Shown here: piece after piece, positions 47,250-59,304 of the stretch | How positions within the stretch are numbered: position 1 is the first letter of the stretch | Layout of the letters: each line of letters begins with the position of its first letter | From: Sphingomonas hengshuiensis | Lineage (GTDB): Bacteria; Pseudomonadota; Alphaproteobacteria; Sphingomonadales; Sphingomonadaceae | DNA: 64,000 bases | NCBI RefSeq assembly: GCF_000935025.1 | Contig: NZ_CP010836.1 | Location: 62,001 to 126,000 of the forward strand | Direction: 5' to 3' | Notes under the pieces: model-generated | Told to the model about the DNA's origin: nothing | Seen by the model: only the letters and a program-made list of their open reading frames with translations | Database searches by the model: none | Translations under genes and position numbers: made by a program

Positions 47250-47852
47250 TCACGGCTTCCATGCGAGGAACCTTTCCATCAGCGCGATGCCATAGCGCTG
47301 GCTCTTTTCGGGGTGGAACTGGACGCCGACCATGTTGTCGCGGCCGATCGCGGCGGTGACGGGGCCGCCATGGTGGGTGGTCGCGAGGATCGAGTCGCCG
47401 TCAAACGCATAGCTGTGGAGGAAATAGGCCTCGCCGCGCTCGATCAGCGGGTGCGGGACGGCGGGGATCACGTCGTTCCAGCCCATGTGCGGCACGCGCA
47501 CGCCCTCGCCGGGCATCAGGTGGCGGACGACGCCGGGAATCCAGCCGAGCCCGGCGTGCGAGCCATGTTCGTCGCCGCGATCGGCCATCAGCTGCATGCC
47601 CACGCACACGCCCAGGAACGGCGCGCCCTCTGCTCTCACACGGCGGTCGAGCGCCTCGACCATGCCGGGGATCGCGCGCAGCCCCGCCGCGCACGCCCCG
47701 AACGCGCCGACGCCGGGCAGGACGATGCGGTCGGCGGCCAGCACAGCCTGCGGATCGGCGGTGACCGCGATGTCGGTCGCCCCCGCCGCCTTCAGCGCAT
47801 TATGGACCGAATGGAGATTGCCCGCGCCGTAATCGATCAGCGCGACGCTCAT
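47250..47852 (-). CDS. hisH: Imidazole glycerol phosphate synthase, glutaminase subunit
   Basis: 200 aa class I glutamine amidotransferase. IDYGAGNLHSVHNAL start, oxyanion strand VLPGVGAFG, nucleophile GVCVGMQLMAD (Cys) and HPEKSQRYG with the catalytic His-x-Glu. It feeds ammonia to HisF. Its start overlaps the YciI-like gene by four bases. Confidence 0.97.
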   Translation of the reverse strand: MSVALIDYGAGNLHSVHNALKAAGATDIAVTADPQAVLAADRIVLPGVGAFGACAAGLRAIPGMVEALDRRVRAEGAPFLGVCVGMQLMADRGDEHGSHAGLGWIPGVVRHLMPGEGVRVPHMGWNDVIPAVPHPLIERGEAYFLHSYAFDGDSILATTHHGGPVTAAIGRDNMVGVQFHPEKSQRYGIALMERFLAWKP

Positions 47853-48133
47853 CCGGCCAGTGCTTCCAGTCCGGGCGCCAGGATGCTGGGGGCGACTTCG
47901 GTGAAGCTATATTCGGCGGCCCCGGCCAGCGCGAAGGGATCGGTCGCGGCCCAGGCCTGGACCTCCTCGAGCGACCCGCGCGCCAGGAACATGCCCCCGG
48001 TCACCGGCACCTTGCGCCCCGCGGCGAGCAGGCGGCCCTCGGCCAGCCCGGCCTTCAGCCAGTCGACATGCGCGGGGCGCAGCGCGTCGATTTCAGCGAG
48101 GTCGACGACATAGTTCAGCAGCACGACGATCAT
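47849..48133 (-). CDS. YciI-like protein
   Basis: 94 aa from the ATG at 48133. It carries ALRPAHVDWLKAGLAEGRLL (the conserved H-x-x-(W/Y)-(L/I) region with His), SGP-like GGMFLARGSLEEVQAW, and DPFALAGAAEYSFTEV. This is the YciI dimeric alpha-beta fold; molecular function is unknown for the family. It overlaps hisH by four bases and lies one base after hisB. Confidence 0.85.
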   Translation of the reverse strand: MIVVLLNYVVDLAEIDALRPAHVDWLKAGLAEGRLLAAGRKVPVTGGMFLARGSLEEVQAWAATDPFALAGAAEYSFTEVAPSILAPGLEALAG

Positions 48134-48134
48134 G

Positions 48135-48722
48135 TCAGAGTACACCCTTGGTCGAGGGAATGGCACCGGCCTTGCGCGGATCGATCTCGACCGCCTCGCG
48201 CAGCGCGCGGGCCAGCCCCTTGAACGCCGCCTCGGCGATATGGTGGTTGTTCGATCCGTACAGCGTCTCGACATGGAGGGTGATCCCCGCCGTCTGCGCG
48301 AAGCTGTGGAACCAGTGTTCGAACATCTCGGTATCCATCTCGCCCAGCCGTTTCTGGCTGAACTCGGTCTTGAATACGAGGAAGGGGCGGCCCGAAATGT
48401 CGATCGCGACGCGCGTCAGCGTCTCGTCCATCGGCGAGAGCGCGTCGGCGTAGCGGCGGATGCCCTTCTTGTCGCCCAGCGCCTTCGCCACCGCCTCGCC
48501 GATCGCGAGCCCGGTATCCTCGACGGTGTGGTGCTGATCGATATGGAGGTCGCCGACCGTCTTCACGTTCAGGTCGATCAGCGAATGCCGGGCGAGCTGT
48601 TCGAGCATATGGTCGAAAAAGCCGATGCCGGTGGAAATGGCATATTGGCCGGTGCCGTCGAGGTTGACGGTGACGTCGATCGACGTTTCGCTGGTCTTGC
48701 GACTGATCGTGGCGGTGCGCAT
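48135..48722 (-). CDS. hisB: Imidazoleglycerol-phosphate dehydratase
   Basis: 195 aa from the ATG at 48722 ([17 protein letters not shown]), the normal length; an ATG ten codons earlier has no ribosome site. The metal-binding repeats [45 protein letters not shown] and [19 protein letters not shown] are complete. Single-function enzyme, no phosphatase domain. Divergent from sspB. Confidence 0.97.
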   Translation of the reverse strand: MRTATISRKTSETSIDVTVNLDGTGQYAISTGIGFFDHMLEQLARHSLIDLNVKTVGDLHIDQHHTVEDTGLAIGEAVAKALGDKKGIRRYADALSPMDETLTRVAIDISGRPFLVFKTEFSQKRLGEMDTEMFEHWFHSFAQTAGITLHVETLYGSNNHHIAEAAFKGLARALREAVEIDPRKAGAIPSTKGVL

Positions 48723-48793
48723 TCGCCCCACATAGCGACGTAAGGATTCCATGCAATCTTGACCCGCAGCTTCGAGCCGCTACCCAAGGGCGC

Positions 48794-49282
48794 ATGACCG
48801 GCACCGTACCAGACAGCCTGATTCCCTATGACGAGATCGTCCAGGAGGCGCTCCGCGCCGTCGTGGGTCGCGTGCTGGGGTCGGTCGCCGCCACCCAGGC
48901 GCTGCCGGGGGCGCATCATTTCTACATCACGTTCAAGACGCACGCGCCGGGAGTCGACATCCCCCAGCGGCTGATCGAGCGATTCCCCGACGAAATGACG
49001 ATCGTGATGCAGCACCGATTCTGGGACCTGCGCGTCGATGCCGAGAAATTCTCGGTCGGGCTGAGCTTCAGCCAGGTGCCGTCGATGCTGACGATCCCGT
49101 TCTCGGCGATCACCGGCTTCCACGATCCCGCGGTCAATTTCGAACTGCGCTTCCAGGCGAACGAGGGCCCCGAGGGTCCCGAGCCGCATGACGAAGCAGA
49201 GAATGACGGACAGGCGCCGATCGCGACTCCGGTCGAGGACGGGTCGAACGTCGTGTCGGTGGACTTCAAGCGGAAGAAATAG
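48794..49282 (+). CDS. sspB: SspB-type ClpXP adaptor
   Basis: 162 aa. SLIPYDEIVQEALRAVVGRV start, then HHFYITFKTHAPGV, LIERFPDEMTIVMQHRFWDL and FSVGLSFSQVPSMLTIPFSA, all typical of the alphaproteobacterial SspB. A disordered acidic linker leads to NVVSVDFKRKK, the tail that docks on ClpX. It delivers ssrA-tagged proteins to ClpXP. Confidence 0.93.
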   Translation: MTGTVPDSLIPYDEIVQEALRAVVGRVLGSVAATQALPGAHHFYITFKTHAPGVDIPQRLIERFPDEMTIVMQHRFWDLRVDAEKFSVGLSFSQVPSMLTIPFSAITGFHDPAVNFELRFQANEGPEGPEPHDEAENDGQAPIATPVEDGSNVVSVDFKRKK

Positions 49283-49465
49283 GGGCGGGGGCGTCCGTTA
49301 TCTGCTGCTGCTCCCCTGCGCAGGCAGGGCAATCGCATATGGATGCGTATGCTCCCCTATTACCGCCGTCATGCTGAACTTGTTTCAGCATCCATCGCGC
49401 AACAAGCGACGGAAATGCGCGCTGAGGGTTGGATGCTGAAACAAGTTCAGCGACTGTCTTTGGCG

Positions 49466-51392
<1,927 letters not shown>

Positions 51393-51396
<4 letters not shown>

Positions 51397-51839
51397 CCGC
51401 CGGCTCCGCGATGGAGCCGGTCGAGCGCCTGGGTCAGCGCGCCATGGTCTTCCTGTGCGACGTCGACCAAATGGCCGCGCGTCGATTCGACGCGCAGGCT
51501 GACTTCCTCCGCGATCGCGTCGCGCTGGCTGGCGCACCAGCCCCGCCGGCTGCCGCTGGCGATGGCGTCGCGGCGCAGCGTCGCCTGGAGCAGCGAGCCC
51601 GAGCTGTGGCGCGCCTCGCGATCGACATGCAGATTGGCCTGCCACGCACAGCGCAGCGTCGATGCCGCGCCCGGCGGGGCGACCGCGCCGATCTGACGGT
51701 GCTCGATATCGATGCGCGGGCGATACCGGGCGTCGACCGGGCCGGCGGGATGATCGAGCTGGACGCGGTGCTCGATTTCCCCCGGCACCGGCACGGGGGA
51801 CATGCCGAGCAACAGCCCGGTGGCGATAAGGTGGATCAT
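51393..51839 (-). CDS. Exported protein of unknown function
   Basis: 148 aa from the ATG at 51839, with AGGAGACG upstream. Signal-like LIATGLLLGMSPVPVPGE. Mature part: EIEHRVQLDHPAGPVDARYR, TLRCAWQANLHVDREARHS and a cysteine pair (RCAW, WCASQ). I recall similar proteins in other sphingomonads but know no function. It is translationally coupled to the porin gene, so an envelope role is plausible. Confidence 0.7.
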
Positions 51840-52039
51840 GGTTCGTCTCCTGCAAAAGCCCCGGCCTTTTGGCGCGGTGGCGCGCCGGCGGACGATGCCG
51901 GCACCGTTTGATGTAGTCGCCCGCGCCCCCCGGACAAGTTTCCTAATGTTTCCAAGGCCTGGCCCGGCGCGACGCATCCGGGCTTGGCGAAGGCCGACTT
52001 TTCCCCGTAGAGCGCCGGGCAAATGATCCGGAGGCCCTG

Positions 52040-53431
<1,392 letters not shown>

Positions 53432-53449
53432 CGCCGTCCCCCTAACGCC

Positions 53450-53902
53450 GTCATCCCGGCGAAAGCCGGGATCTCGCGAAGAAGCGCTGCGCCGTCATCG
53501 CCCGGCCCCCGCGAGGCCCCGGCTTTCACCGGGGTGACGGGGTGTGCGGTGCCGGGTCTCCTCTCATACCGTCGTCCCGGCGCAGGCCGGGATCTCGTGA
53601 AGGAGCGCTGCGCCGTCATCGCCCGGCCCCCGCGAGGCCCCGGCTTTCGCCGGGGTGACGGGGTGTGCGGTGCGGGGTCTCCTCTCATACCGTCGTCCCG
53701 GCGTAGACCGGGATCTCGTGAAGGTGCGCTGCACCGTCATCGCCCGGCCCCCGCGAGGCCCCGGCTTTCGCCGGGGTGACGGGGTGTGCGGTGCCCGGTC
53801 TCCTCTCATACCGTCGTCCCGGCGAAAGCCGGGATCTCGTGAAGGTGCGCTGCGCCGTTATCGCCCAGCCCCGACGAGGCCCCGGCTTTCGCCGGGGTGA
53901 CG
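53450..53902. repeat. Tandem array of 121-bp units (3.7 copies)
   Basis: Unit starts at 53450, 53571, 53692 and 53813, period 121 exactly. Each carries a GTCGTCCCGGCG...CCGGGATCTCG hairpin and an opposed CCCGGCTTTCGCCGGGGTGA hairpin. The copies differ at a few positions (for instance the CGAAAG, CGCAGG, CGTAGA loops). Open frames repeating along it are by-products. The hairpin sequences are a familiar sphingomonad REP type. It sits between fumC and the small ORF at 53958. Confidence 0.9.
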
Positions 53903-53957
53903 ACCTGAGCGGAACCCCGCCCCGCCTGCGCCGTTTGGCGTCCGGAAGGAGATTCGG

Positions 53958-54149
53958 ATGATCGGCAAGGCAATTGCAGGATGGGTCGGCAGCAAGGTCG
54001 ACCAGCGGGACGGCGAGGGCGGCACGGTAGGCGCCATTGTCGGCGTCGTGGTGTGGGAAGTCGGCAAGCGCGTCGTGCCCGCGGCGATCGTGCTCGGTGC
54101 CGCGGCCTATGGCGTGCGCTATGTCTCGCAGCGGATGGCGCGGGCATGA
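53958..54149 (+). CDS. Small glycine-rich membrane protein
   Basis: 63 aa with AAGGAG upstream. KAIAGWVGSKVDQRDGEGGT, then a hydrophobic stretch (VVPAAIVLGAAAYGVRYVSQ). Possibly membrane-associated. It overlaps the next ORF by four bases (ATGA), and the two share a G-x-x-G-S-K/R-I/V-(D/N)-R-(G/D) start, so they may be ancient duplicates. Function unknown. Confidence 0.6.
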   Translation: MIGKAIAGWVGSKVDQRDGEGGTVGAIVGVVVWEVGKRVVPAAIVLGAAAYGVRYVSQRMARA

Positions 54150-54352
54150 TCCGGGGTATCGTCGGCGCGCTGATCGGCAGCCGGATCAACCGCGGCCAGG
54201 GCGGCGGCGGCGCGAAGGGTGCCGTGATGGGCTATGCCGCGCAGCGGGTCATTCGCCGGATGGGAACGCCGGGGCTGGTGCTTGCGGGCGGATATGGGCT
54301 GTGGCGCTATGCGTCCGATCGGCGGAAGCAGCGGCGCAACGGTCCTGTGTGA
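54146..54352 (+). CDS. Small glycine-rich protein, coupled to the previous one
   Basis: 68 aa. MIRGIVGALIGSRINRGQGG, then AKGAVMGYAAQRVIRRMGTP and a short helix LVLAGGYGLWRYASDRRKQR. Similar in style to its neighbour. It ends 36 bases before gmk. Function unknown. Confidence 0.6.
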   Translation: MIRGIVGALIGSRINRGQGGGGAKGAVMGYAAQRVIRRMGTPGLVLAGGYGLWRYASDRRKQRRNGPV

Positions 54353-54388
54353 CTTGACGCGGGGGGTGGTCGCACGCCAGTAGCGCCC

Positions 54389-55039
54389 ATGCCCCACCGC
54401 TCCCACAACGATCCCCATAAATTCCGCCGCCGCGGCGTGTTGTTCGTGCTGTCCTCGCCATCGGGCGCGGGCAAGTCGACGATCGCGCGCAAGCTACTCA
54501 AGGCCGACGACCAGCTCGAAATGTCGGTGTCCTACACCACGCGGGCGATACGGCCGGGGGAGGAAGACGGCGTCGATTATCACTTCGTCGACCTCGAGCG
54601 GTTTCGCGAAATGGTCGCGAATCACGAGTTTCTCGAATGGGCGCATGTGTTCGACCAGCGCTATGGCACCCCGCGCGAGGGGGTGGAGAAGATCCTCGCC
54701 TCGGGCCGCGACGTGCTGTTCGATATCGACTGGCAGGGCGCGCAGCAGCTGTTCCAGCTGGCCGGGGGCGACGTGGTGCGGGTGTTCATCCTGCCGCCGT
54801 CATTGCCTGAATTGCGCGAGCGGCTGGTCAACCGGCGCACCGATTCGATGGAGATCATCGATCGCCGGATGGCGCGCGCGACTGCCGAGGTAAGCCATTG
54901 GGACGGCTATGACTATGTGCTGGTCAACGACGATGTCGAGCAATGCTATGCGTCGGTCCACACGATCCTGCGCGCCGAGCGGCTCAAGCGATCGCGCCAG
55001 ACGGGGCTGATCGGCTTTATCCGGGGTTTGAACAAATAG
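54389..55039 (+). CDS. gmk: Guanylate kinase
   Basis: 216 aa. P-loop SSPSGAGKSTIARKLL (22-37), GMP-binding SVSYTTRAIRPGEEDGVDYH and FVDLERFREMV, EWAHVFDQRYGTP, FDIDWQGAQQL and RRMARATAEVSHWDGYDYVL are all conserved. Phosphorylates GMP to GDP. The ten-residue His/Arg-rich N-terminal tail is slightly longer than in most homologues. Confidence 0.96.
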   Translation: MPHRSHNDPHKFRRRGVLFVLSSPSGAGKSTIARKLLKADDQLEMSVSYTTRAIRPGEEDGVDYHFVDLERFREMVANHEFLEWAHVFDQRYGTPREGVEKILASGRDVLFDIDWQGAQQLFQLAGGDVVRVFILPPSLPELRERLVNRRTDSMEIIDRRMARATAEVSHWDGYDYVLVNDDVEQCYASVHTILRAERLKRSRQTGLIGFIRGLNK

Positions 55040-55083
55040 GCGTCCTGCCCGGCCATCGCGCAGGACCAGTAAGGGAGAGCGGC

Positions 55084-55644
55084 ATGGCACGGGTGTTGAT
55101 GGGCGGGCTGCTGGGCGGCGTGGCGATGTGGATCGTCGGCTTCCTGTTCTGGGGGACGCCGCTGAGCCGGATCGCATTGTCGCGGACCGACGATCCGGCA
55201 AGCGCGGCGCTACAGCGCGTGCTGGCCGATAATCTGGGCACGCTGGGCACCGGCGCCTATCCGGTGCCGTGGCCGGGCACGCCGGCGGGGACCCAGCTCC
55301 ACGGCCAGGGGCCGGTGGTGATGGTCTTCTTCAACGCCAATGGTTTCGCGATCCCCGACAGCAGCGCGCTGATCGGCGGGCTGGTGCTGGCGATTGTCTG
55401 TGCGCTGCTGGTCGCGGTGGCGATCCGGACCGTGGCGAACGGGGCGAGCTTTGGCGCGCGGCTCAAGCTGGTGGCGGTGATCGCAGTGGCGGTGACGGCC
55501 TATACCGACCTGGGCCAGCCGATCTACAACCACATGCCGCTGGGCTATTTCCTGTTCCTGTGGATCAGCGACGTCGCATCGTGGATCGCGGCGGGCGCGG
55601 TCATCGCCTGGGCATTGCCGCGCACGCCGATCCTGCGGGGCTGA
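55084..55644 (+). CDS. Four-helix membrane protein of unknown function
   Basis: 186 aa, AAGGGAGAG upstream. Helices: LMGGLLGGVAMWIVGFLFWG, ALIGGLVLAIVCALLVAVAI, LKLVAVIAVAVTAYTDLGQP and FLFLWISDVASWIAAGAVIA. The second half resembles DUF-type small integral proteins but I do not recognise the family. It follows gmk by 44 bases and ends directly against the convergent ATP12 gene. Confidence 0.75.
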   Translation: MARVLMGGLLGGVAMWIVGFLFWGTPLSRIALSRTDDPASAALQRVLADNLGTLGTGAYPVPWPGTPAGTQLHGQGPVVMVFFNANGFAIPDSSALIGGLVLAIVCALLVAVAIRTVANGASFGARLKLVAVIAVAVTAYTDLGQPIYNHMPLGYFLFLWISDVASWIAAGAVIAWALPRTPILRG

Positions 55645-56322
55645 TTACAGCAGCGTCAGGAACCGCGCGCCCGCGTCGAAATCGGCGCGGTGCGCGGTGC
55701 GGGTGGTGACGGCGAGGTCGTCATCGCCCCACATCTCGACCTGCCACGCCTCGTCCACCTGCGCCGCGTGCCAGACGCGATCGGCGTCCGCTGCTCCTTC
55801 GAGAAGCGCGAGCGCTGCGACCAGCGACCCGCTGACCGTCACCAGCGGCGACATCGCGGCCAGGCGGAAGGGGTCGAGCGCGGCGACCGCATCGCCCAGC
55901 CTAGCCAGCGTGGCGGGGGGCTGGGCGCGGTGCATCACGCCGGCGACGGTTTCGAAATGGACATCGTAGCGGGTGCGCGCCCAGTCCAGCAGCGGGTCCC
56001 AGGCGGCGCGCTGGCGCTCGACCAGGGGCTCGGGCGCTTCGGCGCGGTAATAGAGCAGGTCGCTATCGGCATAGGCCGCGAGCCCGGCGGCGAAGCGCGC
56101 CGGATCGGGGGCGACGCGCTCGATCGCGGCATTGGCGAGCCCGGTGAGCGGCATCGCGCGCGGATCGATCGTGTCGGCCACGGCGCGCCATTCGTCGGCC
56201 ACGGCTTGCGCAAGCTGCGGCGTCGGCAGGACCAGCGGCAGGCGCCCGGGGGTGCGCACCGGCTTGCCGTCGAGCGCGATGCCGCCGTCGACGATCGCGA
56301 CGTCTTTCCAGAAGCGCCTCAT
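55645..56322 (-). CDS. ATP12-family chaperone
   Basis: 225 aa. MRRFWKDVAIVDGGIALDGK, VRTPGRLPLVLP, VADEWRAVADTIDPRAMPLT, DSDLLYYRAEAPEPLVERQ and WDPLLDWARTRYDVHFETVA are the family blocks. ATP12 proteins help assemble the F1-ATPase alpha subunit in mitochondria and alphaproteobacteria. Last gene of a six-gene overlapping operon; its start overlaps the previous stop (ATGA). Confidence 0.93.
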   Translation of the reverse strand: MRRFWKDVAIVDGGIALDGKPVRTPGRLPLVLPTPQLAQAVADEWRAVADTIDPRAMPLTGLANAAIERVAPDPARFAAGLAAYADSDLLYYRAEAPEPLVERQRAAWDPLLDWARTRYDVHFETVAGVMHRAQPPATLARLGDAVAALDPFRLAAMSPLVTVSGSLVAALALLEGAADADRVWHAAQVDEAWQVEMWGDDDLAVTTRTAHRADFDAGARFLTLL

Positions 56323-56540
56323 GACGGCTCGGGCGTCTTCCAGCGGCGCGCCAGCGCGCGCGGGACCACCGCCATGACATAGAGCGCCGACAACAGGATC
56401 GCCCCGCCCAGCACGCCATGCTGCCAGTCGTTCGCGCGGCCCGCGATCACCAGCCCGAAGACCGCGCCGGCTGTGGCGATCATGTTGACGGCGACGATCG
56501 TGTAATAGCGCTTCATCGCCAGAGCGTCGGCGTCGGTCAT
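56319..56540 (-). CDS. Two-helix small membrane protein
   Basis: 73 aa. Helices YYTIVAVNMIATAGAVFGLV and VLGGAILLSALYVMAVVPRA, basic tail. I know no named family. It overlaps the HAD gene before it and the ATP12 gene after it by four bases each, so it is certainly translated with them. Confidence 0.75.
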   Translation of the reverse strand: MTDADALAMKRYYTIVAVNMIATAGAVFGLVIAGRANDWQHGVLGGAILLSALYVMAVVPRALARRWKTPEPS

Positions 56541-57196
56541 AGGGCCTCCAGATGCGCCGCGAGCGCGCGTGCATGCGGCACGACATGCGCCGCGCCTGCC
56601 GCCGTCAGTTCCTGCGCGCTGTGGTAGCCCCATGCAACACCTACCGCATGCGCGCCGGCATTCAGTGCCATCGCCATGTCGAAGCTGGTATCGCCGATCA
56701 TCGCCGTCGTGTGCGGCGCGGCGCCTGCCTCGGCCATCGCAAGCTCGACCATCGAGGGATGCGGCTTGGACGGGTGGCGATCGGCGGTCTGGAGCGTGAC
56801 GAAGCGGTGCTTGAGCCCGTGATGCTCGAGGATCAGGTGGAGCCCGCGATCCGATTTGCCGGTGGCGACGCCCAGCATCCAGCCATTTGCCTCCAGCGTG
56901 TCGATCGCTTCGACGATGCCGTCGAACAGCGGCTCGGGATCGAGCGCATTGTCGGCGCGCATCGCCCAGAAGGCGCGCTTATAGCCCTCGGCCAGCGAGT
57001 CGTGGAGCGCGGCGTCGGCTTGCGGGAGAAGCTGCGCGATCGCGGGGACGAGGCTGAGCCCGACGATCTGGCGGATCGCGTCGCGCCCGGGCGGATCGAG
57101 CCGCTCGGCGACGAAACAGGCCTCCATCGCGCGACAGATATTGGCCTGGCTGTCGACGAGGGTGCCGTCGCAATCGAAAAGCGCGAGGCGGTTCAT
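56537..57196 (-). CDS. HAD-family hydrolase (phosphoglycolate phosphatase-like)
   Basis: 219 aa. Motif I LALFDCDGTLVDSQANI, motif II WMLGVATGKSDRGL (Thr), motif III Lys in KPHPS, motif IV MIGDTSFDMAMALNAG. The alpha-helical cap of about 70 residues fits the Gph/PGP group. Substrate may be phosphoglycolate, FMN or another small phosphate. It overlaps both neighbours by four bases. Confidence 0.9.
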   Translation of the reverse strand: MNRLALFDCDGTLVDSQANICRAMEACFVAERLDPPGRDAIRQIVGLSLVPAIAQLLPQADAALHDSLAEGYKRAFWAMRADNALDPEPLFDGIVEAIDTLEANGWMLGVATGKSDRGLHLILEHHGLKHRFVTLQTADRHPSKPHPSMVELAMAEAGAAPHTTAMIGDTSFDMAMALNAGAHAVGVAWGYHSAQELTAAGAAHVVPHARALAAHLEAL

Positions 57197-57795
57197 GACG
57201 GTGCCCGCATCAGCGCGGCCAGCGCATCGTTGCCGCGCGCGGCAAGCGCATCCGCTACCGCCAGCCGTGGCGCAACCGGCTTGGTCTGGGCCAGTTTCCG
57301 CGTCCCGCGCCACGCGGTGACGGCAAGGCGGAAGCCCGTGACCGCGTCGAGCATCCGGGCGATCCTGACGGGGTCGGCCTTGGCGCGCGTCCATTCGGGC
57401 TTGGGGGCGAGGCGCGCCTCCTGCACCTGGCTCAGCGCATCGATCTGGTCGATCAGCGCGTCGCGATCCATTTGCGACACAACACCCTCCAGCTCCGCCG
57501 TCACATAGTTCCAGGTGGGGACCTCATCGGGTCCTGTGCCGTACCAGTCGGGGCTGACATAGCCATGCGGTCCCTGCACCGCGAACAGGGCCGTCGCGCC
57601 GTCGAGGTCGCGCGCAACGGGATTGTTGCGGGCCAGATGGAAGCCGAGCGTCTGGTCGTCGAGCCAGACGATGGGAATATGCGCCACGCGCGGCCCCTGT
57701 TCCGAAGCGACGAACAGCGCCCCGAATCCAATATCCTGCACGAACGCCCGGAGCGCCGCCTGATCCTGCCAACGGAACGCCGGGTGCGCAGACAT
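57193..57795 (-). CDS. PaiB-type FMN-binding protein
   Basis: 200 aa. FGALFVASEQGPRVAHIPIV, LGFHLARNNPVARDL, GPHGYVSPDWYG and VPTWNYVTAELEG are the split-barrel flavin-binding motifs of the PaiB family, which was described as a negative regulator in Bacillus; a direct regulatory role here is not shown. It starts on the last base of the pseudouridine synthase stop (TGATG). Confidence 0.92.
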   Translation of the reverse strand: MSAHPAFRWQDQAALRAFVQDIGFGALFVASEQGPRVAHIPIVWLDDQTLGFHLARNNPVARDLDGATALFAVQGPHGYVSPDWYGTGPDEVPTWNYVTAELEGVVSQMDRDALIDQIDALSQVQEARLAPKPEWTRAKADPVRIARMLDAVTGFRLAVTAWRGTRKLAQTKPVAPRLAVADALAARGNDALAALMRAPS

Positions 57796-58886
57796 CAGCC
57801 CCGCCGCCGACCGCGCTCGCCGCGACGTTCCTTGCGCACCGACTTGGCGTGAGCGCGGCCCATTGCCTTTTTCTGCTCGCGCGAGGGGGGCGGGCGGCCG
57901 TCGAGCAGCTCGATCTCGCCCAGATGCTCTTCGAAGCCCAAAGTCTTCATCGATTCGGCGAAGTGGCTGGGCAGTTCGGCGGTCACGTCGATCTTGCCGC
58001 CATCGGGGTGGTCGATGCGGATGCGGCGGGCGTGGAGGTGCATCTTGCGGCTGATCCCGCCGGTCAGGAACGCCTCTTGCAACCCATATTTGCCGTCGCC
58101 GACGATCGGATGGCCGATCGCCGCCATATGGACGCGCAACTGGTGGGTGCGCCCGGTAAAGGGATGCAGCTCGACCCAGGCGGCGCGGCTGCCCGCCTGT
58201 TCGATCACGCGGTAGCGGGTGCGGCTGGGCGCGCCTTCCTTCATGTCGACATGCATCTTCTCGCCGCCGGTGCCCGGCTGCTTGGCGATCGGCAGTTCGA
58301 TGAAGCCGTCCTCGATCTCCGGCACGCCCATCACCAGCGCCCAATAGACTTTGCGCGCAGTGCGGCCCGAGAAGGACTTGGCGAAGAAGGCGGCGGCGCG
58401 CGAGGTGCGGGCGACGAGCAGCGCGCCCGACGTGTCCTTGTCGAGCCGGTGGACCAGCTTGGGCCGTCCCTCCAGATCGAACTGGAGCCCGTCGAGCAGG
58501 CCGTCGACATGCTCGTGCGTCTTGGTCCCGCCCTGTGTCGCGAGGCCCGGGGGCTTGTTGAGGACGATCGCCTGCGCGTCCTGGTGGATCACCATTTCGC
58601 GGATGAAGCTGGTCTGGTCGTCGCTCAGCGGGGTGCGCTGGACCTTGGGCTTGCCGGTGTCGGGCTTGGGCGTCTCCGCCGGGGGGACGCGGATCGTCTG
58701 GCCCTGCGTCACCCGGTCGCCCGGCGTCGCGCGGGCGCCGTCGATGCGGAGTTGCCCCGTGCGCGCCCAGCGCGAGACGAGGTTGAAGCTGACATCGTCG
58801 AGATGCCGCTTGAACCAGCGATCGAGGCGGATGCCGTCGTCGTCGGCCCCGACGATGAACTGGCGGACTTCATTTTCGGCGCTCAT
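57795..58886 (-). CDS. RluC/RluD-type pseudouridine synthase
   Basis: 363 aa. S4 RNA-binding domain at about 18-70 (RLDRWFKRHLDDVSFNLVSR), then the synthase domain with LVHRLDKDTSGALLVARTSR (catalytic Asp in HRLDKDTSG), ARKVYWALVMG and PFTGRTHQLRVHMAAIGHPI. A basic C-terminal tail (REQKKAMGRAHAKSVRKERR) is longer than usual and may bind rRNA. Target is probably 23S rRNA. Overlaps crcB by four bases. Confidence 0.94.
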   Translation of the reverse strand: MSAENEVRQFIVGADDDGIRLDRWFKRHLDDVSFNLVSRWARTGQLRIDGARATPGDRVTQGQTIRVPPAETPKPDTGKPKVQRTPLSDDQTSFIREMVIHQDAQAIVLNKPPGLATQGGTKTHEHVDGLLDGLQFDLEGRPKLVHRLDKDTSGALLVARTSRAAAFFAKSFSGRTARKVYWALVMGVPEIEDGFIELPIAKQPGTGGEKMHVDMKEGAPSRTRYRVIEQAGSRAAWVELHPFTGRTHQLRVHMAAIGHPIVGDGKYGLQEAFLTGGISRKMHLHARRIRIDHPDGGKIDVTAELPSHFAESMKTLGFEEHLGEIELLDGRPPPSREQKKAMGRAHAKSVRKERRGERGRRRG

Positions 58887-59260
58887 GCCACGATTCTCAC
58901 AAGACTGAGGCCGAGTACCAGCGCGGCAATCGACCCGATGACCGAGGCAAGGATATAGCCGAGCGCAGTCGGCCAGTCGCCGCGCTGGAGCATCGACACG
59001 GTGTCGAGCGAAAAACTGGAAAAAGTCGTGAAGCCGCCCAGCACGCCGATCGCGAGGAGCAGCCGCAGGGTCTCGCCCCCGTTGCTGAGTCGCGCAAGCG
59101 TGCCGACCAGCACGCCCATCAGCAGCCCGCCGAGCAGGTTGACGATGAGCGTACCCCAGGGGAAGCCCATGCCGAACGCCGAAAAGGCCGCGCGCCCGAC
59201 CAGATAGCGCGCGCCACTGCCGACGGCGCCGCCGAGCATGACGAGGAAAAGAGAAGGCAT
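58883..59260 (-). CDS. crcB: Fluoride exporter CrcB/Fluc
   Basis: 125 aa, four helices. LVMLGGAVGSGARYLVGRAA, PWGTLIVNLLGGLLMGVLVG (with the conserved Asn) and GVLGGFTTFSSFSLDTVSML (Phe box and sodium-site TTFSTF-like region) are diagnostic. It forms a dual-topology fluoride channel. First gene of the overlapping operon to ATP12. Only 44 bases separate it from the next gene upstream, too little for a crcB riboswitch. Confidence 0.95.
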   Translation of the reverse strand: MPSLFLVMLGGAVGSGARYLVGRAAFSAFGMGFPWGTLIVNLLGGLLMGVLVGTLARLSNGGETLRLLLAIGVLGGFTTFSSFSLDTVSMLQRGDWPTALGYILASVIGSIAALVLGLSLVRIVA

Positions 59261-59304
59261 AATGCCGCGGTTAGCGCGGAAAGCCGCGCAGGGGAACCGT
59301 GCGC

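Noticed and set aside
53450..53902. CRISPR-like periodic array
   Set aside because: The whole 121-base unit repeats; there are no unique spacers between short repeats, and no cas genes are near.
59261..59304. Fluoride riboswitch before crcB
   Set aside because: The gap is 44 bases, too short for the crcB motif, and no GGNGAU-like pattern stands out.
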